From positions 30,074-94,073 of the forward strand of contig NVUR01000021.1 of the NCBI GenBank assembly GCA_002401965.1: DNA of 64,000 bases, read 5' to 3'. The position numbers and the translations under genes are program-made. The notes under the pieces were generated by a model. It had not been told where the DNA came from. It did no database searches and saw only the letters and a program-made list of their open reading frames with translations. This DNA is from Alphaproteobacteria bacterium (GTDB lineage Bacteria > Pseudomonadota > Alphaproteobacteria > Micavibrionales > Micavibrionaceae). Below, piece by piece: positions 24,902 through 34,233 of the stretch (positions within the stretch are counted from its first letter, which is position 1; the number at the start of each line of letters is the position of its first letter).

Positions 24902-25630
24902 ATGGCAAGCGATGTAACGATAAGTAATGCATTAAACTTTGCAGAAAATACGGCAAATTCATCTGCCACATTGTCGCAGGACTTTGATGATTTCTTGGTT
25001 CTTCTGACCACGCAGTTGCAAAACCAAGACCCGTTAGACCCCGCAGATTCATCAGAATTTACCAGCCAATTGGTTCAGTTTGCTGGGGTTGAACAATCCA
25101 TTAACACCAACCAGAAACTGGATGCGCTTGTATCACTTAATATTGGCTCGTCCTTTTCCTCTGCACTGAATTATGTCGGAAAAGACATCAGCTATATCAG
25201 TGCCGAAGGGCATTTCAATGGCACTAATCCCGTGAAAATTGCATATGCGATTAACGGCGATTCTGTCGATACAACCATTAATGTTTTTGATGAAGACGGC
25301 ACATTAATCTTCTCCGAAGGTGTATCAGGCGGCGCAACAGAATTCACGTGGGACGGTAAAGATGAAAACGGCATTGTTCAACCAAGCGGAACATATGAGA
25401 TCAGAGTGGACGCATTAGACGGGCAAAATGCTTCATTAAGCGTCACAACCGTTGTTACAGGGCATGTCAGCGGTATCGAAACACAAAATGGCACAACATT
25501 CCTGCTGGTTGGATCACGCGCTGTATCCCTTGGAAATATCATTAATGTTGTTGAACCGACAACCACATCAACGGCTGATACCTCAACTGACACCTCCGAC
25601 GATAATTCCGACAACGGCGGCACAACATAA
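24902..25630 (+). CDS. flgD: Hook cap protein FlgD
   Basis: FlgD caps the growing hook and adds FlgE subunits. The 242-residue protein has the conserved N-terminal DDFLVLLTTQLQNQDPLDPADSSEF and a C-terminal Ig/FnIII-like part with FTWDGKDENGIVQPSGTYEIRV. The tail after residue 220 is Thr/Asp-rich. AGGAGAG precedes the start. Confidence 0.96.
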   Translation: MASDVTISNALNFAENTANSSATLSQDFDDFLVLLTTQLQNQDPLDPADSSEFTSQLVQFAGVEQSINTNQKLDALVSLNIGSSFSSALNYVGKDISYISAEGHFNGTNPVKIAYAINGDSVDTTINVFDEDGTLIFSEGVSGGATEFTWDGKDENGIVQPSGTYEIRVDALDGQNASLSVTTVVTGHVSGIETQNGTTFLLVGSRAVSLGNIINVVEPTTTSTADTSTDTSDDNSDNGGTT

Positions 25631-25691
25631 CTATACGAATAAATAAACATACTTAATTTAACATTGAATGCGTAATAAAAGGAGAAAGACT

Positions 25692-27434
25692 ATGGGACTA
25701 TTTGGAGCATTATTTACAGGGGTTTCCGCCCTTTCCGCCCAATCGCAGAATGTCGCGATCATCGCGAATAACATCGCCAATATCAATACAACTGGGTTTA
25801 AAAGATCAGAGGCTTCGTTCTTCTCTCTGGTTACAACAAGTGGTAATACCAGCCGTTATTCCCCTGGTACAGTCACCGCAAATAGAATCCAGCGTGTTGA
25901 CCAACAAGGGCCAATCACACAATCCGTATCAGGAACGGATGCTTCCGTATCGGGTAAAGGGTTTTTCGCCGTCAAACGAGATCCTGACGATTCCGCTCTA
26001 ACAGAATATTTATACACCCGAAATGGCCAGTTTAGTGAGGACTCACAAGGGTTCTTAAGAAATTCTGCAGGGTTCTACCTTTATGGCTGGGCGGTTGACC
26101 AATCAGGAAACTTGCCCTCTAACCAAGGGGATCTGACATCTCTGGTTCCTATTGATGTGGCGTTCTTAGGTGGTTTAACACGCCCGACAAATACCGCCGA
26201 ACTTTCAATCAACCTAGACTCAGCAGAATCAGACTCACTCTTTTCCGCAGCCCCCACCTCAAATGCAAACTTCACACGTGGCTTAACCGTTTACGACTCA
26301 CTTGGTAATCCACAACCAATATCATTTGAGTTTGTGAAAACCTATGGTCCACAAGCCGCAAGCGCAACAACACGAACAACGCTGACCTCTACGGATGAAA
26401 TGGTAAATGATCTGGGCTTGAGCGACGGAGACCAATTCACAATCGATGTTGATGGTGGCGCACCCAGAACATACCAAATCAGTGCCCTAGACGGCGCAGC
26501 CCTACCCGGAGGTGTTGATGCTATGATCTTTGATATTGGTGATCTCATTGATGATATCAATACAAATGTCACAAACCTATCTGCGTTTTTAGGAAATGAC
26601 GGTGAAGTTGTTTTGCAGCATGATGATTTTGTCTTAGGCACGGAAAACTTTACCCTTGTTGACTCTGCGGGAACGGCACTGGCCTCGCTTGGCTTTGCAC
26701 CTGCGACATACACCTCTGATGATATTTCTGGTGCTACGTTTTCGAACGGCCTTCCTGGAGACACCCCCCCATACAGCTCAGGAGATTTTCCAACCATACA
26801 GTTTCTACCAGGAGACCCTGGCTATAACTCACGCGGTTGGTGGACAATGACGGTGACTGACCCGAACAATAACCAATTATCGAGTGGACTCATCAATTTT
26901 AAGGGCGATGGTACAATGAATGCGCTATCAGATGCCGATGGTAATATTGATGTCGAACTCAGCCAAATTGACTGGAATAACGGATCAGAACTGCAAAATA
27001 TTAATGTCGATATTTCAAGATTTTCACAATTCTCAAGTGATTACAGTGTTTTGTTCTCCGATCAGGACGGTGCGGAACTTGGTCTTAGAACAGGTATACA
27101 AATTGACCGTGAAGGCTTCGTCATCGCGCAGTTCTCCAACGGTGCCAGTTCGATTCTCTATAAATTACCGCTCGTCACCTTCGCCAATGCCAACGGCCTT
27201 GCAGAGGTTTCAGGCACCGCCTACACCGAAACCGAAAATTCAGGTGAGGAAAACTTACGCGAAGCTGGTACAGGTGGCGCGGGCTTTATCGAACCCTCCA
27301 CACTGGAAAATTCAAACGTCGATCTAGCCGATGAATTTGCCCTGCTGATTGTTTCACAACGCGCCTATTCCGCGGGTACGAAAGTCATCAACACAGTTGA
27401 CCAAATGACACAGGAGTTATTGCAACTCAGATAA
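25692..27434 (+). CDS. flgE: Flagellar hook protein FlgE
   Basis: FlgE polymerises into the hook. From the ATG at 25692 the protein has 580 residues, starts MGLFGALFTGVSALSAQS and shows NVAIIANNIANINTTGFKRS; the C-terminus SNVDLADEFALLIVSQRAYS is also typical. An in-frame ATG at 25668 exists, but AGGAGAA lies just before 25692. The middle region (about 150-480) is longer than in enterobacteria and forms the exposed domains. A short 6-bp hairpin at 27456-27471 follows the gene. Confidence 0.95.
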   Translation: MGLFGALFTGVSALSAQSQNVAIIANNIANINTTGFKRSEASFFSLVTTSGNTSRYSPGTVTANRIQRVDQQGPITQSVSGTDASVSGKGFFAVKRDPDDSALTEYLYTRNGQFSEDSQGFLRNSAGFYLYGWAVDQSGNLPSNQGDLTSLVPIDVAFLGGLTRPTNTAELSINLDSAESDSLFSAAPTSNANFTRGLTVYDSLGNPQPISFEFVKTYGPQAASATTRTTLTSTDEMVNDLGLSDGDQFTIDVDGGAPRTYQISALDGAALPGGVDAMIFDIGDLIDDINTNVTNLSAFLGNDGEVVLQHDDFVLGTENFTLVDSAGTALASLGFAPATYTSDDISGATFSNGLPGDTPPYSSGDFPTIQFLPGDPGYNSRGWWTMTVTDPNNNQLSSGLINFKGDGTMNALSDADGNIDVELSQIDWNNGSELQNINVDISRFSQFSSDYSVLFSDQDGAELGLRTGIQIDREGFVIAQFSNGASSILYKLPLVTFANANGLAEVSGTAYTETENSGEENLREAGTGGAGFIEPSTLENSNVDLADEFALLIVSQRAYSAGTKVINTVDQMTQELLQLR

Positions 27435-27596
27435 GAACATAGTTTAAGGACTTAATCCCCCTCAGGGGATAAGAACAAAGACTATTCAGGATATTGAGTT
27501 TTAGGACAATGCTACCCTGCATCCCTAACCCCTAAAGCCCAGTATCCGGATCGCTGCAATGTAAACCATACAGAAGTATGATCGGCATTACAGTTC

Positions 27597-27641
27597 GGGC
27601 GTATCAGGAAGAATTGGTAGAACACCATACCTGATACGCCC
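27597..27641. repeat. Large inverted repeat upstream of flagellin
   Basis: A perfect 12-bp inverted repeat, GGGCGTATCAGG and CCTGATACGCCC, encloses 21 bases that contain a second small stem (TGGT/ACCA). CTCTTTT follows on the right, so it may be the terminator of the flgI-flgE operon; it may also be an RNA structure or operator. The rest of the 404-base gap (27435-27838) holds a 6-bp hairpin at 27456-27471 and the CtrA box and -10 described separately; no gene is supported there. Confidence 0.65.
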
Positions 27642-27748
27642 CTCTTTTGAGGAATAATTATCAACAGCAGACACACACCGCAACCAAGGCACTGAGCGGT
27701 CTTTCCAACAAATAATGCACAATGTTTTCAACCGAATAAAAAATAAAT

Positions 27749-27778
27749 TTAACGATTTATTAAACCTTGTGCTATTAT
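27749..27778 (+). promoter_or_regulatory. CtrA box and -10 of the flagellin promoter
   Basis: TTAA-CGATTTA-TTAA at 27749-27763 is an exact CtrA-type TTAA-N7-TTAA site. It overlaps a -35-like TTTAAC (27748-27753), and TATTAT at 27773-27778 follows at 19-base spacing. The predicted leader to the flagellin ATG is about 50 bases. No sigma54 element was found in this gap. Confidence 0.55.
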
Positions 27779-27838
27779 CATGGAGTATCAAGCTGGAATA
27801 GGATATTTCAGTAATACAACCTAGGAAAGGAATATACA

Positions 27839-29509
27839 ATGTCTTCAGATGTCGTATTAACAGCAGCCCTCAGAAACAACCTTCTGTCACTGCAATCAAC
27901 GCAAAATCTTATCGATACAACGCAACTTCGCCTTGCAACAGGCTTGAAAGTTAACTCTGCACTCGATAGTCCCTCTAACTTCTTCGCCGCACAATCACTT
28001 GATAACCGTGCATCAGACCTGACCCGCCTACTTGATGGCGTTGGTCAATCAATTCGTACGATTGAGGCCGCCGATAACGGTATCACCGCATTAACCAATT
28101 TGGTTGAACAAGCACAATCAATCACATCATCTGCACGTGATGAATTGGCCGCCTCCGAAGGTGAAGCACGTGTAACAGGAACTGTAGACCTTAGTGACGT
28201 CTCTGACTTAACGACTATCGGTCTTCAGGCAACTGAAATACTTAGAATCACCACAACTGATGATTCTGGTAACCAGATCACTGAGAACATTACTATCGGC
28301 TCAGGATCAGCTGAGGGATTAGCCGCAACAATCACAAATAATTTTGCTGATAACCGCGCAGGTGAAATCACAGCGTCCTTAAATGACGAAGGTTTTCTTT
28401 CTATCGAAAGTTCCGATGGACGAAGTTTCACAATAACAACAGACCCGACAACTGGTGGTACCACAGACATTCAAGCAGCAGGTTTTGCTGGACTGGGTCT
28501 TGGTGATATCGTTGAAGTTATAGATAACGGTACCGGTGCTGGTACGGCTGTTGCATCTGCAACTGTTATTGCAGGTAACACCTTGGCCTCCATTTCAATT
28601 TTCGAAGGTACTGGCGGGAATGTTGCTGAGGCAGGCGACGCTGTTAACGGCAGTTTTGTAGATAATGATGGTAACACAATCATAACAGGTGTTGATGACA
28701 CAATTGACATTTCCGTAAACAACGGTACTGCAGTCTCTTTTGATGCTAGCACTGGCGGAACATTTCAAGATCTTGTCGATACAATTAATCAAGACACATC
28801 TGTGAATGAGCTTATCGAAGCCAACTTTGACAGCGCAACTGGTCAGCTTAGCATCATCTCACTTAGTGATGACGTTGATAATGTTCAGTTACGTGTTACT
28901 GGTACTGCTGGTTCAACATTTAACATTGGTCTTGGCGATACATCAGGTAATTTAAACCCGCTAACAACAACAGGCGCAAACACCGTTGACCAAACATTCA
29001 CGTTCAACAGTTCTACTGCTGGACTAGATTCACTTGCGAACGACTACAACAACATTCGTACGCAGATCGATAGCTTGGTTTCTGATGCCAGTTACCGTGG
29101 TGTGAACTTGCTGAATGGTGATGACCTCACAACATTCTTCAATGAAAACAACTCAAGCCAACTAACAACGGAGGGAGCCACCTTTACAGCAAACGGTCTT
29201 GGTCTGAACGAAGCATCATTTAGATCATCTGCTGCAATCGAACTCACTTCAACACAATCGCGTGAAGCACTATCTTCAGTGCGTAGCTTCGGATCATCAT
29301 TGGCGAATAATCTGTCAATCATTCAGACACGTGAAGATTTCACAAAGTCTACGATCAACACGCTAAAAGCCGGCGCAGATGACTTGACCGTTGCGGATCA
29401 AAACGAAGAGGGTGCAAACCTACTCGCTTTGCAAACACGTCAAACATTGGGTGTTACATCCCTATCATTGGCGTCGCAATCACAACAAGCGGTTCTACGA
29501 CTATTCTAA
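27839..29509 (+). CDS. Flagellin
   Basis: This is the filament subunit, 556 residues. The N-terminal D0/D1 region (about 1-105) has LSLQSTQNLIDTTQLRLATG and DLTRLLDGVGQSIRTIEAADNG; the C-terminal D1/D0 region (about 395-556) has LASQSQQAVLRLF at the end. Between them lies a long Thr/Gly/Asp-rich surface domain of nearly 290 residues. There is no signal peptide, as expected for type III export. AAAGGA precedes the start. flbT and flaF follow after a double hairpin. Confidence 0.93.
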   Translation: MSSDVVLTAALRNNLLSLQSTQNLIDTTQLRLATGLKVNSALDSPSNFFAAQSLDNRASDLTRLLDGVGQSIRTIEAADNGITALTNLVEQAQSITSSARDELAASEGEARVTGTVDLSDVSDLTTIGLQATEILRITTTDDSGNQITENITIGSGSAEGLAATITNNFADNRAGEITASLNDEGFLSIESSDGRSFTITTDPTTGGTTDIQAAGFAGLGLGDIVEVIDNGTGAGTAVASATVIAGNTLASISIFEGTGGNVAEAGDAVNGSFVDNDGNTIITGVDDTIDISVNNGTAVSFDASTGGTFQDLVDTINQDTSVNELIEANFDSATGQLSIISLSDDVDNVQLRVTGTAGSTFNIGLGDTSGNLNPLTTTGANTVDQTFTFNSSTAGLDSLANDYNNIRTQIDSLVSDASYRGVNLLNGDDLTTFFNENNSSQLTTEGATFTANGLGLNEASFRSSAAIELTSTQSREALSSVRSFGSSLANNLSIIQTREDFTKSTINTLKAGADDLTVADQNEEGANLLALQTRQTLGVTSLSLASQSQQAVLRLF

Positions 29510-29529
29510 CTCTGAAGAAAAACAGAGTT
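29508..29529 (+). terminator. Hairpin directly after flagellin stop
   Basis: AACTCTG and CAGAGTT form a 7-bp stem that begins within the flagellin stop codon. No T run follows, so it may protect the mRNA 3' end or act with the terminator 20 bases on. Confidence 0.5.
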
Positions 29530-29548
29530 ACTTACATTATTTTGATTT

Positions 29549-29586
29549 ATGGCGGGGGCAGAAATTCCTCGCCATTTTTCTTTTTC
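29549..29586 (+). terminator. Terminator of flagellin
   Basis: ATGGCG and CGCCAT enclose a GGGG/CC extension and are followed by TTTTTCTTTTT. This is a rho-independent terminator 40 bases past the flagellin stop. Confidence 0.85.
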
Positions 29587-29640
29587 GCCCCCACCCTATT
29601 CACCCAAGAATATTTCTCCTTCCTTTTACAAACACATCTA

Positions 29641-29649
29641 TGATATAAT
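29641..29649 (+). promoter_or_regulatory. Extended -10 promoter of flbT-flaF
   Basis: TGATATAAT is an extended -10 (TG-N-TATAAT) with no clear -35. It lies 52 bases before the flbT start and after the flagellin terminator, so flbT-flaF can be expressed independently of flagellin. Confidence 0.5.
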
Positions 29650-29701
29650 TACGTTAGAGTATTCGCAGAACGCGATGTCATAAGCAGAAAGGAAGAAATC
29701 C

Positions 29702-30088
29702 ATGGCTCTTGTAATCGACTTAAAACCTCAAGAAAAAATTCTAATCGGGGAGGCTGTTATAACCAACAGCTCACAACGCACACGCCTTCATATTGCGGGC
29801 GATGCGCCGATCATCCGTCAAAAAGATATAATGCAGGAAGAAGATGCAGACACCCCATGCAAAAATATCTACTTCATTATCCAGTGCATGTACATTTCCC
29901 GCGAGCCTAAAGAGTATCATGACCGCTATTTTCTGGCCGTCAACGAAGTACAAACAGCCTCACCAACCAGCTCCATTTTCTTTATGCAAATTAATGAAAA
30001 AATAATGGATGGTGCCTATTACAAAGCCATGAAACTTACAAAACAGTTAATTGAGCATGAGCGGGAGTTACTTGAAAATGTCGTATAA
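29702..30088 (+). CDS. flbT: Flagellin translation regulator FlbT
   Basis: FlbT represses flagellin synthesis in Caulobacter by acting on the flagellin mRNA leader until the hook is complete. The 128-residue product has the family start MALVIDLKPQEKILIGEAVITN, then QRTRLHIAGDAPIIRQKDIM and AYYKAMKLTKQLIEHERELL. The start follows AAAGGAAG. It overlaps flaF by 11 bases. Confidence 0.93.
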   Translation: MALVIDLKPQEKILIGEAVITNSSQRTRLHIAGDAPIIRQKDIMQEEDADTPCKNIYFIIQCMYISREPKEYHDRYFLAVNEVQTASPTSSIFFMQINEKIMDGAYYKAMKLTKQLIEHERELLENVV

Positions 30089-30551
30089 TAATAAGAACCC
30101 CTACGCCAAGGCAACCAATGCCTATGACACAAACGCGCAGGCACACACAACAAGTCAAAGAGAGCTAGAAGCACGCATCCTCTTAAAATCCAACCGCATG
30201 ATGCAGGCATTGATTGATAATTGGGATGAACGCCCGCAAGATGCACTTGGCGACGCCCTGACCTATAATCGGCAAATTTGGGTTTTGTTCTATGATACCG
30301 CATTGGAAAACAAAGATAGCGGCAGACCAAACGACCTACGCAGTAACATCGTTAATCTCGCTAATTTTATATTCAAACGGGAAATTGATATTTTGGCAAA
30401 ACCAGAAAAAGTAAAGCTCAATATCCTCATTAATATTAATAAGGAAATTTCAGCAGGTCTAATGACAAATCAGGAAAGCAACATACCCCACCCCCCCGCT
30501 GCACCTGCGGATCAAAGACCAACGGGGTCAAGAACCGATATTTCAGGATAA
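30078..30551 (+). CDS. flaF: Flagellin assembly factor FlaF
   Basis: FlaF promotes flagellin export or stability in Alphaproteobacteria and works against FlbT. From the ATG at 30078 the product has 157 residues, starting MSYNNKNPYAKATNAYDTN; the core ELEARILLKSNRMMQALIDNW and TYNRQIWVLFYDTAL match FlaF. An upstream in-frame start (30051) lies deep inside flbT and is less likely. The last 30 residues are an extra Pro-rich tail. Confidence 0.9.
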   Translation: MSYNNKNPYAKATNAYDTNAQAHTTSQRELEARILLKSNRMMQALIDNWDERPQDALGDALTYNRQIWVLFYDTALENKDSGRPNDLRSNIVNLANFIFKREIDILAKPEKVKLNILININKEISAGLMTNQESNIPHPPAAPADQRPTGSRTDISG

Positions 30552-30573
30552 AAAAATGCAGCTCCTCGCTGCA
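30551..30573 (-). terminator. Terminator of the FlaG-like gene
   Basis: TGCAGC and GCTGCA form a 6-bp stem with a five-base loop, followed on the minus strand by TTTTTT. It lies about 32 bases past the stop of the minus-strand gene at 30605. Confidence 0.7.
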
Positions 30574-30604
30574 CATATAGACCAACTAAATTAATGACTA
30601 GGCA

Positions 30605-31102
30605 CTAAGCAAGGACACTGACCCCTGTTGATGCTGTACTTGGTTGTGCGGATTGTGCGCCCGCAGATAACGCGGCGGCGGCAACTTGTGGTGAGGGCAA
30701 TGATATATTTGCCGAGGCAGAGGACGTTATATCCTGCACCGTAATAATATCCGCCGCCTGCACATTAGGTACAGGAGCAGAAACAGTGGTTTCTTGCCGT
30801 TGCTGCGGAGCGTCCGGTATATCCGCATCGCGAATAATTTGTCTTTGCTCCAGCTTCGCTTGCGCCTGACTAATCTGCGCCAAACGACTCTCCGTGGGGA
30901 ATTGCTGCTGAACATCACCAGTTTCACTATCCCGAATTTGCAAAACAGCTTTATTATGCGCCACATCAATAGAGATATGAGGGCTGATATAAGGTGCCTT
31001 CGGCGCTTCCCGCACCACTGCCGGTGGAGAAGTATTTGCACCCCCTACACTACCGCGTAGAAGTTGCGCACTAACCAATGATGAGCTCACCGCTTCAATC
31101 AT
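30605..31102 (-). CDS. FlaG-like flagellar protein
   Basis: The 165-residue protein has no membrane segment. Residues about 38-72 (YISPHISIDVAHNKAVLQIR, then DSETGDVQQQFPTES) match the FlaG pattern of a beta pair followed by DSETGEV..QIP. FlaG proteins affect filament length or flagellin assembly in several bacteria. The rest is Ala/Ser/Gln-rich and probably disordered, which is longer than classic FlaG. It is transcribed towards flaF, divergent from fliF, with its own terminator. Confidence 0.6.
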   Translation of the reverse strand: MIEAVSSSLVSAQLLRGSVGGANTSPPAVVREAPKAPYISPHISIDVAHNKAVLQIRDSETGDVQQQFPTESRLAQISQAQAKLEQRQIIRDADIPDAPQQRQETTVSAPVPNVQAADIITVQDITSSASANISLPSPQVAAAALSAGAQSAQPSTASTGVSVLA

Positions 31103-31153
31103 GGTGAATCCCTAACCTTTCTTATTAAAACCTTGTCTAAAAATTCAAACAAG

Positions 31154-31180
31154 ATAAACTACCCTACTATCACTGTAGTA
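31154..31180. promoter_or_regulatory. Imperfect ATAAACTAC dyad, copy 1
   Basis: ATAAACTAC at about 31154-31162 is followed after 12 bases by GTAGTA. The same left arm recurs in the perfect palindrome at 31322. Both lie in the 368-base divergent gap between the FlaG-like gene and fliF, which holds no gene. Confidence 0.4.
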
Positions 31181-31214
31181 TGTTTTTATGCAAAAGTCAA
31201 GGAAATACATAAAA

Positions 31215-31230
31215 TGGCGGTGGATAAGCA
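31215..31230 (+). promoter_or_regulatory. Weak sigma54-like element upstream of fliF
   Basis: TGGCGGTGGATAAGCA has GG-N10-GC but only 7 of 12 informative consensus bases. It lies about 240 bases before fliF, between the two dyads. Confidence 0.3.
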
Positions 31231-31321
31231 ACAACATTCCCTCCGCTATTAACGGTTCATAAAGCTAAGAACCGAAATCAAAATACAGCGTATCTACAAA
31301 CATTGCCGTTTGCCAGAACAT

Positions 31322-31340
31322 ATAAACTACAGTAGTTTAT
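31322..31340. promoter_or_regulatory. Perfect palindrome upstream of fliF, copy 2
   Basis: ATAAACTACAGTAGTTTAT is a 19-base palindrome with 9-bp arms around one central base, the form of a dimer-binding operator. It lies 130 bases before the fliF GTG. Further down, ACCCC/GGGGT at about 31411-31430 forms a small leader hairpin. Confidence 0.5.
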
Positions 31341-31470
31341 TTATAGATATATACTTCAAAGACGAATCACCCCCTCGTCTTGTGGGATATATCTGTGCTA
31401 TAGTATTGCTACCCCTATCCTCTTTGGGGTTCTAGCGTATTTATTAGATGTATAATAAAAGGTATATAAC

Positions 31471-33150
31471 GTGAATAGCTTTGTCGCGACATTACAACAA
31501 CTAGGCCCTGCCCGTTTAGGGGTAATGGGGGCAATACTTCTTGGGCTTCTTATGTTCTTTGTGTTCATATCCATGCGTATTACAACGCAGGAAATGAAAT
31601 TACTATATACTGACCTCTCCTCCATCGATTCAGGTGCCGTCGCCGCCAAGCTGGAGGAAAGCCAAATCCCGTACGAGATTTCATCAGATGGATCACGCAT
31701 ATTGGTTCCAGGCGATGAAGTTGGGCGGGCGCGGATGCTGCTTGCCGCAGAAGGTCTGCCAAATGGTGGTTCTATTGGCTATGAACTATTCGATAAACAA
31801 TCCGGTTTTGGCACAACAAACTTCGTGCAAAATATCAACCAAGTCCGCGCATTAGAGGGCGAACTGGCACGCACCATCAGCTCACTTAATAATATTCGCA
31901 GCGCACGCGTCCATATCGTCTTACCACAAAGACAAAAATTCAGCCGCAAAACCCGCGCACCATCGGCAAGCGTCGTCCTTGGCGTCAATTCAGGATCAGT
32001 GGTGGATCGTCAACAAATTGTATCTGTTCAATCTCTTATCGCCTCTGCCGTTCCATCCCTAAAATCAAGAAATGTCTCCGTTATTGATAGCAATGGTAAC
32101 TTATTGGCCAAAGGTGGTAGTGAGGATAATGAGCTATTATCCATGAAAGCTGATGATCTACGTAAAAATCACGAAACGCGCCTACAAAATAAAATAGAAG
32201 AACAAGTTGGTCGTATCGTTGGCTACAACAAAGTAACTGCCATTGTAACAGTAGACATGAACTTTGACCGCATAAACACAAGCGAGGAGCTATACAATCC
32301 CGAAGGTCAGGTTTTAAGATCAACCCAATCCACCCAAGAAAGCAGCACCGAGAGAGAACCTATCGGCAGCGATGTTTCAATCGGCAATAACTTACCTGGC
32401 ATCGGCGGTGACTTGCTTGCCGATCAAAGCCCTTCTGCGGAAAGCACGCGCAACGAAGATGTTGCAAATTATGAAATCAGCAAAACAATTAAAAATACTG
32501 TTTTCCAATCTGGGCGCGTTGAAAAATTGCATGTCGCTGTCCTTGTTGATGGGCGCTATGTCACAGATGAAGAAGGCGTTAAAACTTACGAAGAACGCAC
32601 CGCCGTGGAAATGGAAAAAATATCTGCATTGATCCGCACTGCAATCGGTATTGATGAAGATCGCGGAGATGCGTTAGAGGTAACAAACCTGCAATTTGCC
32701 GTCTTGGATGCCGCAGGCGACATCGCCGATGAACGTATGCTCTTTGGTTTTGAAAAAAGTGACCTGATTGACGCCGCCGAAATTATGGTTGTGGCAATCA
32801 TGGTTATCCTTGTTGTCCTTCTTGTTTTACAGCCAATGGTCACAAAACTGATGAGTGTTGATTTATCACCCAATACCGGTCTGGATGATATGCTGCAACA
32901 TGATTTATTGGCGGCATCATCGGCCAACCCTGCCCTTGCTCCACCACCGACAGGCGCGGTACAAATTGGTGCCGATGGGCAACCCATAACCAATAATATA
33001 GAAGAAGATGATGAAGATGACCTGATTAATATACAAGGCATTGAAGGGCGCGTAAAAGCCTCAACAGTCAAAAAGGTTGAAGAAATCGTAGAAAATTATC
33101 CGGATGAGACTGTCTCAGTTATTAGAAGCTGGATGACGCAGGAGAGCTAA
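31471..33150 (+). CDS. fliF: Flagellar MS-ring protein FliF
   Basis: FliF forms the MS ring in the inner membrane. The 559-residue protein starts with GTG (AAAGG eight bases upstream) and has an N-terminal membrane helix (about 18-37), ring-building motifs ([35 protein letters not shown]), a second helix at about 432-453, and the cytoplasmic C-terminus [20 protein letters not shown], which binds FliG. fliG starts only four bases after the stop. Confidence 0.97.
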   Translation: MNSFVATLQQLGPARLGVMGAILLGLLMFFVFISMRITTQEMKLLYTDLSSIDSGAVAAKLEESQIPYEISSDGSRILVPGDEVGRARMLLAAEGLPNGGSIGYELFDKQSGFGTTNFVQNINQVRALEGELARTISSLNNIRSARVHIVLPQRQKFSRKTRAPSASVVLGVNSGSVVDRQQIVSVQSLIASAVPSLKSRNVSVIDSNGNLLAKGGSEDNELLSMKADDLRKNHETRLQNKIEEQVGRIVGYNKVTAIVTVDMNFDRINTSEELYNPEGQVLRSTQSTQESSTEREPIGSDVSIGNNLPGIGGDLLADQSPSAESTRNEDVANYEISKTIKNTVFQSGRVEKLHVAVLVDGRYVTDEEGVKTYEERTAVEMEKISALIRTAIGIDEDRGDALEVTNLQFAVLDAAGDIADERMLFGFEKSDLIDAAEIMVVAIMVILVVLLVLQPMVTKLMSVDLSPNTGLDDMLQHDLLAASSANPALAPPPTGAVQIGADGQPITNNIEEDDEDDLINIQGIEGRVKASTVKKVEEIVENYPDETVSVIRSWMTQES

Positions 33151-33154
33151 CCCA

Positions 33155-34180
33155 ATGAATATGCGTGTCAGAGATGATTACAGAACCCTTACTGGCCCCG
33201 AAAAAGCCGCGGTTTTCCTCCTCTCACTTAGCGAGGCACACACCGCACAGCTCTTTGAAATGATGGATGATGAAGAAATCTTAGAATTATCACAAATCAT
33301 GTCCAGCCTTGGTAAAATCGGCCCCTCCATCGTAGAACATCTCTTCGTTGATTTCTCGGAACAGATGAGTTCAACAAACACGTTAGTCGGGTCACAAGAT
33401 AGTACCGAGCGCATGCTGTCAAAATCCGGTCTCTCCCAAGAAAAAATCGATAACATCATGGAAGAAATCCGCGGCCCTGCTGGACGTACCATGTGGGAAA
33501 AACTAGGCAACGTGAACGAGGAAATCCTAGCCTCTTTCCTGCAAAAGGAATACCCACAAACCGTGGCTGTTGTATTATCCAAAATCAATTCGGATCATGC
33601 CGCACGCGTTTTAGCCATATTACCTGACGGCTTCGCATTAGAGGTCATCAATCGTATGCTGAAAATGGAAACCGTACAAAAAGACATTCTGGAAGAGGTC
33701 GAAAAAACCCTGCGAAAAGAATTCATGACCAACCTTTCACGTACACAGCGGCGCGATAGTCATGAGTTAATGGCCGAAATCTTCAATAATATGGAGCGTG
33801 CTGTCGAAAGCAGATTCATGGAAGATCTTGAAAAAGGCGCACCCGAAGCCGCAGAGAGAATCCGCAGCCTTATGTTCACCTTCGATGATTTATCAACCCT
33901 TGATGCGGCGTCAATTCAAACCGTAATCAGAGCCATCGACAAAGAAAAGCTACCACTAGCCTTAAAAGGCGCCAGCGACAGCCTGCAAGAGTTATTCTTC
34001 TCCAACATGTCGGAACGTGCGGCGAAAATAATGAAAGAAGACATGGCAGCAATGGGACCCGTCAGATTAAAAGACGTAGAAGAATCACAGCAATATATTG
34101 TAACAGTAACAAAAGACCTTGAAGGACGCGGTGAAGTTGTAATTTCAACTGGCGCGCAAGAAGAAGAAATGGTCGGGTAA
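33155..34180 (+). CDS. fliG: Flagellar motor switch protein FliG
   Basis: FliG is the C-ring subunit that touches MotA and produces torque. The 341-residue protein shows [21 protein letters not shown] near the N-terminus, the middle-domain [23 protein letters not shown] (the EHPQ-type motif), and the C-terminal torque helix region [19 protein letters not shown] with charged residues. It follows fliF immediately and precedes fliH. Confidence 0.97.
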   Translation: MNMRVRDDYRTLTGPEKAAVFLLSLSEAHTAQLFEMMDDEEILELSQIMSSLGKIGPSIVEHLFVDFSEQMSSTNTLVGSQDSTERMLSKSGLSQEKIDNIMEEIRGPAGRTMWEKLGNVNEEILASFLQKEYPQTVAVVLSKINSDHAARVLAILPDGFALEVINRMLKMETVQKDILEEVEKTLRKEFMTNLSRTQRRDSHELMAEIFNNMERAVESRFMEDLEKGAPEAAERIRSLMFTFDDLSTLDAASIQTVIRAIDKEKLPLALKGASDSLQELFFSNMSERAAKIMKEDMAAMGPVRLKDVEESQQYIVTVTKDLEGRGEVVISTGAQEEEMVG

Positions 34181-34233
34181 GCCAAATTTAAAACACCCTA
34201 CCTTGCATAAGAATAGAGTATTAGGACAGAAAA

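Noticed and set aside
27588..27839. Minus-strand open frame of 83 codons upstream of flagellin
   Set aside because: Crosses the large inverted repeat and the CtrA box; no ribosome site and no protein-like pattern.
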